From Circinella minor (taxonomy: Eukaryota > Mucoromycota > Mucoromycetes > Mucorales > Lichtheimiaceae): DNA of 64,000 bases. Shown here piece after piece: positions 48,364 to 61,564 of this stretch. The position numbers were made by a program, and so were the translations under genes. The stretch is from positions 1-64,000 of the forward strand of contig JAEPRB010000154.1 in NCBI GenBank assembly GCA_016758965.1, read 5' to 3'. Position 1 is the first letter of the stretch. Each line of letters opens with the position of its first letter. The notes beneath the pieces are model-generated. The model saw only the letters and a list, made by a program, of their open reading frames with translations. It was not told where the DNA came from and did no database searches.

Positions 48364-51300
48364 ATGGAGCAAAAAAATAATAATATTGACGTTGATCGAG
48401 ACCGTAACGAAATTACAATAAAGTCCAATTCACAACAAACCAAAACCGACATGCCAATACAAGAAAAAATAGGTGAAGAAGAGACAGAGGAATCTTCTGC
48501 TCAGCTGCAACAACAACAACAACAACAACAACAACATTCTCAACGATCTGACAATAATAAATTAACGAGCAATAGTATTGCAGGTGAAAAACGATCGAGG
48601 GATGAATATGATCAGCAACGAAGTAGTAGCCGTCATCGACCTACCAGTAGTAGCCATAGAGAAGAAAAGCGACGTAATTATGGAGACGATGAACATAAGA
48701 GTTATTCTTCGTCATCAAGGCACGATTCACGTCATGATTATGAACGATCTTCACGTAGTAGTAGACGGTCATCCCATTCGCGACGATCAAGTCGAGAACG
48801 GAGAGGAGGTAGTAGTAAAGAACGCTCTTCCTATGATAGTAGAGATCGAGACCGAGACCGAGATCGTGATCGTGATCGCGATTATTATTATCACCATCAT
48901 AGCAGTAGTAGTAGAAGAACAACGGATCATCATCATCATCATTCTTCACCGTCTCATAGATATAGTAGTAGTAGTCGAAGGGAAGATTATCATCGCTCAC
49001 CAGACATTAGTAGCGGTAATAGTAGTACAAGTACCGGTATTAAAAAGACTTCATCAGGAGTAGCAATCGTTACACCTGAACCTACGAATGATAATGATGA
49101 CTCTACAACAAAGTTAGAACCAACAAGATCAGCAATTGCAACAAGTACTACAATTTCTACTAGTACGAATAATGCTACTAATACTACATCATCAACTTTA
49201 GCGTCAGAAACTATTACGACAACTACCACTTCTTCTACTGCTGCTACTGTTACGAATACAGCTACTACTACTACTGGTACTGATAGTAGTACTATAGGTG
49301 GGGCAGCACCAGCGACGACAGAAACAAATACTGCTTTACCAACAGCTCCAGCTGCATTTTATCATCAACAACCACCCCAACAACCTGCGTCACATAATAA
49401 TAGCCATCATACTCATCATAATAATACTCATCATTCCCAACAACATTGGAATTATTATGGTAGACATCATAGTGGTGGGGGACAACATCCATGGTCACAA
49501 CCATCATGGACGGATTATAATACACAAGGATATCAAAATGATTATTATTCATCTTATTATACACAAGATCCAACAAACGCATCTCAACCTTATTACCAAC
49601 AACAATCTTATTATCAACAACAAAACTATTACCCACCACGACGTCATCATCATCATAGTCAACATGCAACTATTCCACCTCCTCCATCTACTTCTTCTTC
49701 TTCTGGACCTCAATCGACTCCGGATCAATCTCATTCTCATCAATATTCAAAACCTGTAAGACCATGGCATCGATTTCCACAACATCAACATTATTCATTG
49801 GATCATCATAATCCACGAAATGATATTACTGATCGACAGCATCAACAACCGCTACCTCCTCCACCTCCACCACCCCCTCCATTACCTTCACATAATGATA
49901 CTACTACAACTACAACGAGTAATAATACATCATCAATAGCAGTAAATAATTCTCAACAACAACAACCATTGAGTGTATCAACAACCGAACAAACGAATAT
50001 AAATAATAATAAGGATCGTCGAATGGTACAATCATCACCTAGTCCAACATTAGGAGGTGTACCTGATGAAGTATTAGATGATGTAGGATATCCTTTTCGA
50101 ACTTTGGATGATCCACAAACATTATTTGAAAAGATTGGTCAAGTGGGTGAAGGAAATTATGGGTAAGTTCTTTTCTTTTTATAATTACTATTTGTTCTTA
50201 TAGAGCAAAAAAAAAGATTGAATAATATGAGGTGGGGATTATTTCTAAATATCATATATATAGTAAGGTATATAAGGCAAGAAATTCAAAGACTGGTAAT
50301 TTGATGGCATTAAAACGTATAAGAATGAAAGGTGATCGAGATGGGGTAAGTATAAATAAATTAAATAATAGAGTTATGTTGAAATGGTAAAAGAAAAAAA
50401 AAGTTTAACTGAAAGAAAAAAAATGGAATATTCTAGTTCCCAATAACAGCTATGCGTGAAATCAAACTATTACAACGACTAAAACATGAAAGAATTGTTG
50501 AATTACAGCAAATTATGGTTGCAAAAGGTAAAAAAAAAATAAGAAATAATTATAAATTGGAAATATTAGAAGAACTAGCAAGAGAAAGAGATAGATTTTA
50601 TGATATTGAACTAACATTTTTTTTTCAAATATTAATTTTCATAGGTTCTGTTTATATGGTGATGGAATATATGGATCATGACTTATCAGGTATATTAAGT
50701 CATCCAAATTTCACTTTTGAACCGGCTCATACCAAGTTTTTAGTACGACAAATGTTGGAAGGACTTGCTTATTTGCATCATATGGGTATTTTACACAGAG
50801 ATATCAAAGGTATAAAGATAAAGAATTATGTTTATATATATATAAAAGAGCGGATTATTTACTAATTACAATTTGTTTATTTTTTTATTTGTTTATTTTT
50901 ATTTTTGATAATTAAAAAAAATTAGGTTCTAACTTATTAGTCAATAACAAAGGGGAATTAAAAATTGCTGATTTTGGTTTAGCAAGAGCATTTCAAAAGA
51001 ATACCTCCAATGATTATACCAATCGTGTGATTACCTTATGGTATCGACCACCAGAATTACTTTTAGGAGCTACAGCTTATGGACCTGCCGTTGATATTTG
51101 GAGTGTTGGGTAAAAAAAATGCATTTTTAAATTTTTTTGATGGAGTGAGTGTGTGAGTTGTGTCTTGTATTGTATCATTATTATTACTTTATATATAGAT
51201 AGACTAACAACAACAATAACAAATGTTCATTGAAATAATTTTCAGATGTATTATGATTGAATTTTTTGCTCGAAAACCTGCATTTAATGGAACAGATGAA

Positions 51301-51861
51301 ATTTCTCAATTGGATTTAATATATCGAACTATGGGTACACCTACATTGGAAACCTGGCCTACAGTCAATCAACTTTCATGGTATGAATTGGTACGACCTA
51401 AAGAACATTACCCTAATAAATTCAAGGAAATGTATGGAAGGTAAATATATATATACATAAAGAGGCATGAATCTATTTATATGTATTTTTTTTCGGTTCA
51501 TTGGTTTAATTGGATTGATTTTTATTTTATATTTTAGTATGCTTTCACCTGGAGCCTTGGAATTATTAGAAGCCATGTTATCCATGGATCCACAAAAAAG
51601 ACCTAGTGCTGCAGAAGCATTAGAGTTTGATTATTTTACAAAAGAAGAGCCTGAAGCTATTGCACCTGAAAAGTAAGTGTATATACATATGAATAAGGGG
51701 AATGTTTTTTTGAATAGATTGATTAAATAAATATAATTTCTTTTTTTAGCTTATTGGATATCCATGGTGATTGGCATGAATTTGAATCTAAGCAACGAAA
51801 AAGAGCAAACAAAGGAGAAATTACTATGCCAACACGTAGTAATAGTGTCAAAAAGACTTGA
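48364..51861 (+). CDS. CTK1: Ctk1/CDK12-like RNA polymerase II CTD kinase
   Basis: Eight exons: 48364-50162, 50264-50345, 50437-50527, 50645-50809, 50926-51109, 51246-51440, 51538-51672 and 51750-51861; 920 residues. The N-terminal 580 residues are disordered: poly-Gln, an Arg/Ser/Asp (SR-like) domain, Thr/Ser-rich, His/Gln/Tyr-rich and poly-Pro (around 49850-49885). The kinase domain starts near residue 588: [13 protein letters not shown] (glycine loop split by intron 1), MALKRIRM (catalytic Lys), [15 protein letters not shown] (cyclin-binding helix, PITALRE class), HRDIK (708-712), ADFGLARAF (DFG 728-730), T-loop Thr744 in [19 protein letters not shown]. Ctk1/CDK12 phosphorylates Ser2 of the Pol II CTD with a cyclin K/Ctk2 partner and couples elongation to 3' processing. 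The SR-like N-terminus fits CDK12-type localisation to speckles. Confidence 0.93.
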
Positions 51862-52098
51862 ATTGTAAAATAAATCATTTAATGTTTTTTTTTTTTTGAT
51901 AATCGTTGTGATAAGTGAATCAGTTTTAATATTCATAAAATTGGACTAAACCAAATTAAGGTTTTACGGAGTATATGTATACTTTTTCTGCCATTGTTTT
52001 TTCATATTTTTTTTAAAAATCAGCACTTATGCCAAATTGAATATATATATTTCTCTTTTACTTTTTATTTTATAACAACATAACGATTTAAAATAGTA

Positions 52099-52394
52099 AT
52101 GGGAGCAGCATTAAGTTGTATAGCTTTACCAGCACTTGGATCTCTAGGAACATGGGTAGCAAGTTGTTTTTCTGCTGCTGCATGTTCACTTTTTTGTAAA
52201 AGGTATTTGTAATTTTAAAAAAAACTGTAAAGAATATAACCACTTTTTCCATATTTCTTGGCATTAATGAGGATTTATTATTACTCTTTTATTCATAATG
52301 TAATATATAGTTGCAACTGTAACAATTCAATTGCCACACGTATTGGCTATGCTGTATGTATATATATTCGCATGTAAAAAAAATAGACGACGTG

Positions 52395-52438
<44 letters not shown>

Positions 52439-53031
52439 AGTGCGTATATGTATTAACATTAATAAATTACTATATGTATTTTTTTATAGATAATATTTCT
52501 ATTGAATTCAATTGTAAGCTTATCATTAATATTATTTTTCTTTTAACTTGAGATTAATTCATGTGGTTTTTTTTTACATCAAAGTTCTTTATAATTATAT
52601 TATTCCTATCTCACCAAATAACAATTATTTTATATAAAATAGTTTGCTTGGCTCATGTTATCCAATTGGGCCATTAAACAACTACAACATATAACACTGG
52701 ACTATATGAAATTGGAATGTGAGCAAGGAACCTGTTATGGTATTATTGCAGTATGTATTACTATTATTATCATCACTATTACCATTATTCGAAATGGAAA
52801 AAGTATACATGGAAGACTAAAAAAAAACTACGACAATAAAATTCTCGGGATAGGTTCATCGAGTATGTTTTGCACTTGTACTTTTCCATGCATTATTGGG
52901 TATTTTCTTACTTGGTGTTCGTGATAGTCGACAAAAAAGAGCCGGTCTTCAGAATGGGTAAGGAAAAAAGAGAAACGGGGAGAAACGGGGAGATGTGCTA
53001 TTTATTTGATTTATGGATAGGAGGAAAGATT

Positions 53032-53064
<33 letters not shown>

Positions 53065-54491
53065 TAACAGATGTGAATTAAATAATAATAGATGGTGGGG
53101 GCCGAAAGTACTTCTTTGGCTTGCATTAGTTACAGCATCATTTTTCATCCCAAATGGATTTTTCATGGTATGGGGTAATTACTTTGCTTTAATCGGTGCT
53201 GCTATCTTTATCTTGTTTGGTTTACTTTTACTTGTCGATTTTGCTCATAGTTGGACAGAACGATGTTTGGAGAACTATGAAATGAGTGATTCAAATCGAT
53301 GGAAATATATTTTGATTGGTACGTTAAAAACCATATTTTCTTTCTGTAAAGTAGCAAATAACTGGTATTAGAATGTTTTTTTTTACTTACTATGTCACCA
53401 TTATAATTAGCTGGAACATTACTCATGTTTGGAGGTGCTGTTACATTAACGGGTATCATGTATGGTTTCTTTGCTACCAATGGTTGTTCTTTAAATCAAT
53501 TCTTTATTACACTCAACTTGATCCTCTGTTTATTGGTGACCATTTTATGTATTTCACCATCTGTTCAATCCGCAAATCCACGTTCAGGTCTTTCACAAGC
53601 ATCGATTGTTGTTATTTATTGTACTTATTTGGTTTTATCAGCTGTTGCCAATGAACCCAATGATAAACAATGTAATCCACTTCGACGATCCCAAGGTCCA
53701 CAAACAACATCGATTGTTCTTGGTGCTATTTTTACATTTTTGGCTGTTGCTTATTCAACCAGTCGTGCTGCTACTCAAGATAGTGCATTTATGAATAAGG
53801 GTCGTCGACAGAATAATTATGAAGCTTTGGATACGGAGAGTGCTGTACCATTAATGGCCAATCAAGTAGATGCTGGTGCTCAAAGAATGAGTACAGAAGG
53901 TTCAGCTCGTGCACGTCTAGTTGCTGCTGTTGAAAGCGGGTAAAGTTACCTCTTTTTTTCTTTAAAAAAAAAACCAAGATCCGGGAAAAGAGAGAAATAT
54001 TAGGGAAATACTAATAATAATAAAAATCATTGTTTTAATATAGTGCACTTCCACGTTCGGCATTGGATGAAGATGATGAAGATGATGAAGATTTTGATTA
54101 TGATGATAAGGATGATGAACGTTATGGATCAGTTTATAATTATTCTTTCTTCCATTTTGTATTTGCTATTGCTGCCATGTATATTGCTATGGTATTAACA
54201 AATTGGAATACTATATCAATGAAAGATACGAATAGTACACCTATTGAAGGTGATCAAGATGGTGATTTTGTTCGTATTGGACAAAGTTATACTGCTGTTT
54301 GGGTCAAGATTGTTTCAGGATGGTTATGTATTATTTTTTATGGTTGGTCTCTTGTTGCACCTGTTGTAATGCCTGACAGATTTTCTGTAAGTTTATCTTT
54401 TTTTGTGGATTGTAAAGATATCTAAATGGGTTCTAAAGCTTTTATTTTATTTTTTATTTTTTTTCCCTATTTCTCTATATAGGATTATTAA
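52099..54491 (+). CDS. TMS1: SERINC/Tms1 family multi-pass membrane protein
   Basis: Nine exons: 52099-52202, 52311-52353, 52490-52513 (24 nt), 52643-52750, 52854-52957, 53092-53318, 53411-53939, 54044-54386 and 54483-54491 (last two codons plus stop); 496 residues. The N-terminus MGAALSCIALPALGSLGTWV with the Cys cluster SCFSAAACSLFCKSCNCNNS is diagnostic of SERINC, as are VHRVCFALVLFHALLGIFLL, RDSRQKRAGLQNGWWGPKVL, the lumenal SANPRSGLSQASIVVIYCTY and the C-terminal YNYSFFHFVFAIAAMYIAMV, WVKIVSGWLCIIFYGWSL. About ten membrane spans. An acidic Asp/Glu loop (54064-54120) precedes the last spans. SERINC proteins were named for a serine-incorporating role and act as phospholipid scramblases in animals; the fungal role is less clear. 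It ends tail to tail with the Osh3-like gene. Confidence 0.94.
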
Positions 54492-54727
54492 ACAAAAAAA
54501 AAAGAAAAGGAAAGATTTGGAGGAGGAGAAAGAGAAAATAATAATGTGTCTGTAGTAATTAATCTCTCTTTTGCTTGTACAAAATAATAATAATAATAAT
54601 AAAAATAAAAAATATTCTCTATATGTTTTTGATATGATAATTTGCAAAGGAAAAAGAAAAAGGGAAGGAGAGAGAAGAAAGAGGTATAATAATTATTTTT
54701 TACTTTAAAAGAAGGTTGGTTTTTGTT

Positions 54728-57700
54728 TTACCACAATTCAAATATATCATTAGGCCATTGTCCTGTTTCACGAGCTTGCCAATATTGTCCAGTATATTGA
54801 AAAGATTGACCCGTATTATGAGGTTCTTGACCTTCAGCTGGAGGAATAAACAAAGGATCTGAATATTTATCATCTTCAAGTGTAAACCATCTTGGTTTCC
54901 AAACGACACCTTTTTGTTCAAACTCTTTTCTTCGATCACGTTGCTTTTGTTCTATTCGTTGTTTTTCTTCATCTGCTTCATCTGCTAAACCATTTTCATA
55001 AAGTCGTTGATCAGGTCGATAACGTGTATCTGTCACTGGCAATTTATCACGTTCTAAATCAGTAATTTCATTTAATTCAACACAATAACGAGTAAAGCCA
55101 TAATATTTGGTATAGTCTTCAATTCCTGGTGGATTGGCGTTCCAAAGAACGGCCAATTTGCGTTTGTTCATGTCTATTTCCTCAGATAATTTATCACTCC
55201 ATTTTCCAACAATACGTCTACATTTCTTGCCCTTGCTGTCATAAAAGGTAGCAATCACATCGTTTCGGTTAGAAGGAACACCAAATAATCCACCACCTGT
55301 ACCTTCTTTAAAGGCCACTGTAGCATATTCTCCTGTAGTATGGTTGGTAATTTGCATTTCACCAGCAGTTTCTAAATATTTTTCACCAGCAATCATATTA
55401 CGCATCCAACTAGATGGTTTATTGTATGTATAATGATCTTCATGACCTGTTAAAGTAACATTATATACACCTTCTGTCATAAATTCCTATTTAAATAAAG
55501 AAAATTATTAATCTCTTTCCTCTCGATTATGGAATTATTTTTACCCGACAAAATTTTTTTTCTCACTACTCCATACAAAAGTCTTAAAAACTTACCATTG
55601 ATTTTCCCCAGAATTTACTCTTAATTTTAGTACATTGCCAATATTTATAAGCTTTTGCTTCAGCATGAGCCTAAAAAAAATTAGTGTCATTTCAATTTTT
55701 TTTTAGAATGTCAATATATAATAACTTTTAAAAAATTATTTTTAACACAAAAAAAAAAAAAAAAAAAAACTTACAGCAATAATTAATGGATTATGTGATA
55801 CTTTTTCAGCAATAAAACGAAATCCTTTATCGGGACGAATATTTTCATAAGTTTCATTCATCATTGGATTAAAAGGCTAAAAAGAAATTTAATAGTGTTT
55901 TTATTATTATTATGATAATAATACCAGAGGAAAGGTGTGGGGGACAATGGTTAGAAAAATATGATTATACAACAATTTTGAGATCATGTTTCCCCCTAAC
56001 TCTTCTTACCTTTCTACCGGTACGATATTGTGTTGAAGCAAAACTTGAAACAGCAAAAATAGCCACGTGCATAAGACGTTCCATTGAATCTGATAATGTT
56101 GCAGCTTTATCCAACACTTGACAATATTCCAAATCTTCACAAGCACGTTGTAACATATTAAGTGGTTCATTCATACTAATAGGCATAGAGATAGTTGATA
56201 AATCTTTACCAACATTCTTTCTAAATACAGAAAGAGCAGATCCTACATCACCCACAGCATGGGAAGGTAATCTATTACGTCGAACACAGTCACCAGCGAT
56301 ACTTAATTCCAATGTTTCATTTTCATCATTACCATTTACTTCAGGTTCTTTTATATAAATCAACAATAAGAAATTAATAAGTAAATTTATATATATATCC
56401 AAGTTGAAAATATTAAAAAATAAAAAACTTACCATCATCATCGTCACTACTATCTTCATTATTGACTTCCATTTCTTCTTCTCCACCAAACGAACCATCA
56501 TCATCACCACCACTTAAAATAATATCTTCAGCATCAAAAAATTGTTCAGAAACAGAAGAACGAGCACTCATGGTTCGATGAATGCTTTCACGATTAGATC
56601 CATCCAAACCATGTTCTGAATCACCAGGTAAAACCAAAGAGACAGTCGAAGCACCTGCAGGAGCACTATTACGAAATGCTGTCCAACGTTTTTGTTGATC
56701 TTCAGCATTAATTTGGATCGCCTTTTGATCCTTTTCTAACTGTTGATTAAGTGCTGAAATCTTTTGACTCAAATCCTTGACTTGAGGAACATGAGACAAT
56801 TGATCCAAAAGTGCACGTAACACAACAATATTATCACCCAATCGAATGACACTATTACGTAAAGCAGTAGCACTTTTGACACCCTTTTCAACATTATCTT
56901 GTTGATTAGGTGAATTGAAATCTTCCATCATACTAGCAGCAGTAGGTAAATCCGTTTGAATTTCAATGTTTCCACCTGAACGATAAGCACGAAAAGCCGC
57001 AGTCCATTTATCATGGTCGTCGGTAGTTAATGTTTTTAGGTGGTACAGCATAGTACCCGAATCAATATGAATTAATCTTTGATCTGGGTTCGATGAAATA
57101 GTAGCCAACATTATTTGAATAGATCCTCGAGTCACACTGTTAGGAGACGTTGAATAAGAAAGAACACCAGAAGGAGACAATTGAAACCAACGTTTAGCCC
57201 ATCCTAATTATTATTATTATTATTTTGATGTTATCTTGGTAGGTTAGTGGAAGGGGAAAAAAAGAAAAAAAAATTCATGCAATATGTAATGTATAATACA
57301 TACTCCTCCACCCAAACATACACACACACACACACATACTCTTTCTCTTCTTCTTGTCCCCCCTCTTCCCAAATATTCTATTATCATTTATTATTACCTT
57401 GCATTTTCTTTCGTTTTTTCTTAAGAAGCCATCCAGACATATCATGATTTGGTTTTGCTGATAATTTAGCCTTAACATTAGAATCCACAAGAGCAACTGA
57501 AAATGTTAAAGTTTTAGCCTTGTTTCTAGAAAATGTATTATCTATATAATTTTATTTTTTAGAGTTTTTATTGTTCTGGGTTCCTGGTTTTTTTTTTTTT
57601 TGACAGCCCTTTTTTTTATATATTTTTTTTTACCAAAAACTAAAACATAATTTCCAGGTTCATCAACAACATGAGTACCCTCAATCTTGGTACTACTAGA

Positions 57701-58208
57701 ATTCATATGTTGAATCGGAATAATCTCGTCTAAACCTTGTTCTTTAAGTTTAGTTGAAGCAACAGATTTTGCACGAGGTCGACCACTACTTGTTGTACCA
57801 GAACCAATGCTATATTCAGACTCGTCATCGTCTATATATATATTATTTTTTGTTAAACAATAAAGTCATTCATTTTTAAAATTCCTGCACAGGAAAAAAA
57901 AAAATAAAAAAAAAATAAACTGGGTCGTTTTTTTTATTACCTGGATGTTGACGTGAAATATTATTATTTTTATTTCCTGAAAGTAATTCACCTGGTGGAG
58001 CAGAAAGTTGACGTTGTTGTAATTGTTGTTGAGCACGAAAGATGATCTCGGAAGAAGAAGGTAAAGGAGCTTGACCACGTCTTCGATAAACACCAAAAGA
58101 AATATTATTACGTTTTGTAGTGAATGACCAACGTATAGCTGTACCTTTAGTAGGTACATAAATATAATGAAGGTATGAGTCTCTTGGTTGTACTTGGACT
58201 ACCTCCAT
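54728..58208 (-). CDS. OSH3: Osh3-like oxysterol-binding-related protein (GOLD-PH-ORD)
   Basis: Eight minus-strand exons: 58208-57941, 57831-57634, 57496-57398, 57203-56433, 56347-56010, 55876-55775, 55670-55596 and 55486-54728; 869 residues. The N-terminal GOLD-like part ([20 protein letters not shown], then [10 protein letters not shown]) is followed by a PH domain ([48 protein letters not shown]), a coiled linker, an FFAT-like motif EQFFDAEDI and the lipid-binding ORD to the C-terminus ([34 protein letters not shown]). This order is that of yeast Osh3, which moves lipid and PI4P at ER-plasma membrane contacts. The family fingerprint EQVSHHPP reads EKVSHNPL here, and NPLLGETYE reads NPMMNETYE, so sterol or PI4P binding may differ. 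Confidence 0.92.
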
Positions 58209-58944
58209 AATAATAATAATAATAAAAGAAAAATAAAAAGTATGTGATTGAAATTAAATATATAAAAAAAAAAGAAAAGGAGAAAGGAAAGGAGGGGGGT
58301 TTAGGTGTGTGGGATGTGTTGAGTAGTTTGGGGTGAAAAAGAAGATTTTAAAGTTGTTTTGGATATATATAAAAAAAAATATGAAAGGAAAAAAAAAAGT
58401 GGGAATTAAAAGTGGATGTCTTTTTATTAATACCACACTAAGATATATATATCTTTTACGCACGGGCTCAGCTTTCTGTTTTACATGTTTATTTGCTGCA
58501 AAAACGGAAAATGAACCAGAAAAAAAATGATATTGTCAGCAATATCTTTCCTTTTTTAGAGTTACTTATGATTGATGAAAATAAAATAAAAGAACTCACA
58601 TGTCAGTCGTAGTAATTTGACCCCCCCTTCTTTTATCACCGTGACAACGAAAGTAAATACTTTGCTCTATTATTCATCAACAATATTACAAAAGAACAAA
58701 CCCCATCCTAGATATACAAGTTGTTGTCATGACAAAAACATTATGCTCTTTTTAATTCTAAAACAGGTAATTTAGGAGGCTGCTTTATTAATGCATATTA
58801 TAAAATTAATAAACTCCTAAAAAAATTCCTCACGTTATTTTTTTTTATATAAAGGTTATTATAACTATAATTGTTATTTTTTTTTATTAAAAGCAAAAAA
58901 AAAAACTATATATTCCCGCTTCATTTCTTCTTCTTCTTTTTTTT
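58209..58944. other. Intergenic region between Osh3-like and PEF genes
   Basis: Both flanking genes are on the minus strand, so this is the Osh3-like promoter plus the PEF 3' flank. An A/G-rich (plus-strand) leader runs over 58260-58410, the same pyrimidine-rich leader pattern seen for other genes. No gene seen. Confidence 0.45.
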
Positions 58945-60273
58945 TTAACCGCGCTGACGTACAACAAGCTCCAAGAACTAAAAAGTTGTGGGGAAAATAA
59001 TGGGATTAGTTTCTTTTTTTTTTTGGCGCGTGTAATAATAATGCGGTCAAAATAAACTACTTTTGTGTAACAAGCATAAAATATACTTGGGATACTTACA
59101 TCTTCATACTTAATTTGAATCCAACCATCACCATCAGTATCATATTGTCTGAATGAATCTGTCAAAGTCTTGACAGTGACAGAAGCTTGAACAAAGTTAT
59201 CGAATGTCACATCTCCTTTGCCTGCACTCCAGTGTCCTGTGTGAGTGTGATTTTTTTTTTTTTTGTATTTGTATTTTTTTTTCATATATATATTATATTT
59301 ATATAAGTCAAACCTCCTCTCCTTTCTAAGTTTTTTCATGTTTTCTCTCTCCTTCTCTCTTTTCTCTTTTTCTCTTTTCTCTTTTCTCTTTTTCTTAACT
59401 TTCTCTCTCCACTCAAATGACAAATGATAGAAACAACCATTTTTAAAGGAAGTATGACTTTTTTTTTAAATAAAATGAAACACAAAAACAATGCTTACCG
59501 TATTTATCAAACTTGTTAATCAAAATATTAATAAACTTGTCCGAAAGATTATATCCAAATGTTCTTAAAGCATTACCCATTTCACTACGGTCAATACTAC
59601 CCGAACCATCTGCATCAAAAGTTTGGAAGCATCGTTTCCAATCTTCAATATATTTCCATAATCCAGAAAATTCTTGGAAATCGATTGTACCCGTTTGATC
59701 TAATTACGTCATTCAAGTAACAAACCACCCCCCCAAATAAAAAAAGATACATTGTATATATGTGTTGTTTTAAGTATAAAATAAACATATAGTTTTCGTT
59801 TTCTCCCCCTTACCCCATTGTAACAAACTTACCTTTATCAAACATAGCAACCATTAAACGAACAGTTTCAATATTGAAAGGACTCCAGTCACCGTTAATT
59901 AAAGCACGTTGCAATTCATCAACAGTTAATTGACCAGAATTATCAGTATCTACAGCTTTGAACCAACCCCATAATTGTTGACTGGGATTACCAGTAGGTG
60001 GAGGGGGTGCTTGACCTTTTTTTTATTTTTTATAAATTTATAAATTTTTTATTAATGAATTACAATCTCTTTCATTATCTATATTTGACACTTGTCAATA
60101 AATTAACACTATTTACCATAACCACCATGTTGTTGTTGTTGTTGTTGTTGTTGATAACCAGCAGGAGGAGCACCACCTGGAGGAGGAGCACCACCATAAC
60201 CAGGAGGTGGCTGTTGATAGTTTTGAGCGGGTGAGCCGTATTGATGTTGTTGTGGATTTTGTTGATAACTCAT
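58945..60273 (-). CDS. PEF1: Penta-EF-hand protein (ALG-2/peflin type)
   Basis: Five minus-strand exons: 60273-60117, 60015-59833, 59699-59499, 59236-59100 and 58977-58945; 236 residues. A Gln/Pro/Gly/Tyr-rich tail (YGGAPPPGGAPPAGYQQ, poly-Gln) leads into five EF hands: DTDNSGQLTVDE (residues 75-86), DKDQTGTIDFQE, DADGSGSIDRSE, a degenerate fourth loop around GHWSAGKGD, and DTDGDGWIQIKY lacking the final Glu, as expected for the dimer-forming fifth hand. The last exon adds FLELVVRQRG. PEF proteins are Ca2+-dependent adaptors that bind ESCRT-linked (Alix/Rim20) and Sec31 partners. Loops 1-3 keep all Ca2+ ligands. Exon 1 carries an eight-Gln tract. Confidence 0.93.
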
Positions 60274-60859
60274 TGGGTTTAAATTTCTTTTCGAGATGGG
60301 AAAGTGGAAAAAAAAAAGTGTTGTTGTGGGTCGGCGGAGAGCGAGATTTTATATATAAAAGAGTTGAGTAAAAAGTAAAGTTTAGTGTATAATAAGGCGC
60401 AGCATCCAATCATAAGACTAAAAGCTATACCTTTTGTATCACCTGATATTAATCAGATCTGCATATTTAAAGCTTGTTATTTTTATTTTTACACTATTTG
60501 AAACTATGTTTTTATATTATTTTTTTACAGATAATAAAGCATGGAACGAAAAAAAAAAAGAGATTTACCTTGAGGAAATAATATATAATATTTTTTTATG
60601 TGTTTAACGCACTAAATGTTGATGCGCTAAAAAATCGTAAGTTAACTGTACCAAACAAAAAAAAAAAAAAACTCAGGATAAAAAAAACATTCCCCGCGTC
60701 CCCCACTGTACCATTTCCCCCCCCTGCTTCTTTTCACTTAACCCAATGAAAAAACTTTTTAGTACTGTACCTTTTTTGTTAAAGAAAAAAAAATTATAAT
60801 TCAATTACTTTTAACTATTATACAATAAATTAAGATGTTTCTGTTTTTTTTAATATATA

Positions 60860-60871
60860 TTGACGCGTCAA
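60860..60871. promoter_or_regulatory. MluI cell-cycle box palindrome
   Basis: TTGACGCGTCAA is a 12-bp perfect palindrome holding ACGCGT, the core bound by MBF (Mbp1/Swi6) in fungi at G1/S genes. It lies about 590 bases upstream of the PEF start. Functional use is inferred. Confidence 0.35.
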
Positions 60872-61245
60872 AAATAAAATGAAAAAATAAAATGTAGTTA
60901 CACAAATGAATGCTGAGTGAAGTTAACTATAAATAACCAACATGTTTGGATTATATTGTGGCTAAAGAAATTCAAGTCCATTACAGGTTGAAATAAACTA
61001 GTTTTTTTTGAAAAAGCAAAAAAAAAAATACTAGGTTAGTTATATACGCCACATCAATAACACTCTTGTTATATTAATAGTATATATAAACTGATGAATC
61101 GTCTCTAAACTCTTATAAATGATTCAGTGCTAGAATTATAGACATGCACTTTTTTTTATTACTGGAAAAAGAAACTGGGTCTATACAAACTCAATGTCTA
61201 AAAAAAAAATTAACAGATAAAGTCAAGTGAATATAAGCGGGCAAA

Positions 61246-61564
61246 ATGTCACAGCTTCATGAAAATTTTTGGTGGGATCAAAATTGTACGTATATACAAT
61301 TGCTTTTAAAGACAACGTATCGTTTTTTTTTTTTCATTAAAAAAGTAATCTTGCAATTAAAATCATCGTTACATTCGATCATTTTTGGTTTTTGTTTTAG
61401 CCATACATAGTCAACATCCGTTTTTGGTGAAACACCTTTTTTTTTTTATTATTTGGACTTCTAAATCAAGACTTTGTTATAACAAACTTCGCCACACACA
61501 AGTGTCAGGTTCGCCAAGAGTAATTGCCGAAAATAGAGTTAAATTCATTTTTTCATTCAAATGA
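61246..61564 (+). CDS. Possible small spliced gene or fragment, 67 residues
   Basis: ATG at 61246 opens MSQLHENFWWDQN, followed by a donor GTACGT at 61286 and an acceptor TTTTGTTTTAG ending at 61400. Joining 61246-61285 to 61401-61564 keeps the frame and gives SIHSQHPFLVKHLFFFIIWT, then RHTQVSGSPRVIAENR and a stop. The splice sites are good and intron length (115 nt) is normal for the window. No family is recognised and the protein is short, so this could be a chance frame, the remnant of a longer gene, or a real small protein. Confidence 0.22.

Noticed and set aside
48641..49743. Several open frames antisense or out of frame in the Ctk1 N-terminal region
   Set aside because: Low-complexity trinucleotide repeats (CAA, GAT, CAT, ACT) keep all frames open; the sense frame runs uninterrupted into the kinase domain.
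57247..57447. Plus-strand frame across an Osh3-like gene intron
   Set aside because: Covers an intron and its CA/CT-rich low-complexity sequence; the minus-strand exons on both sides join in phase.
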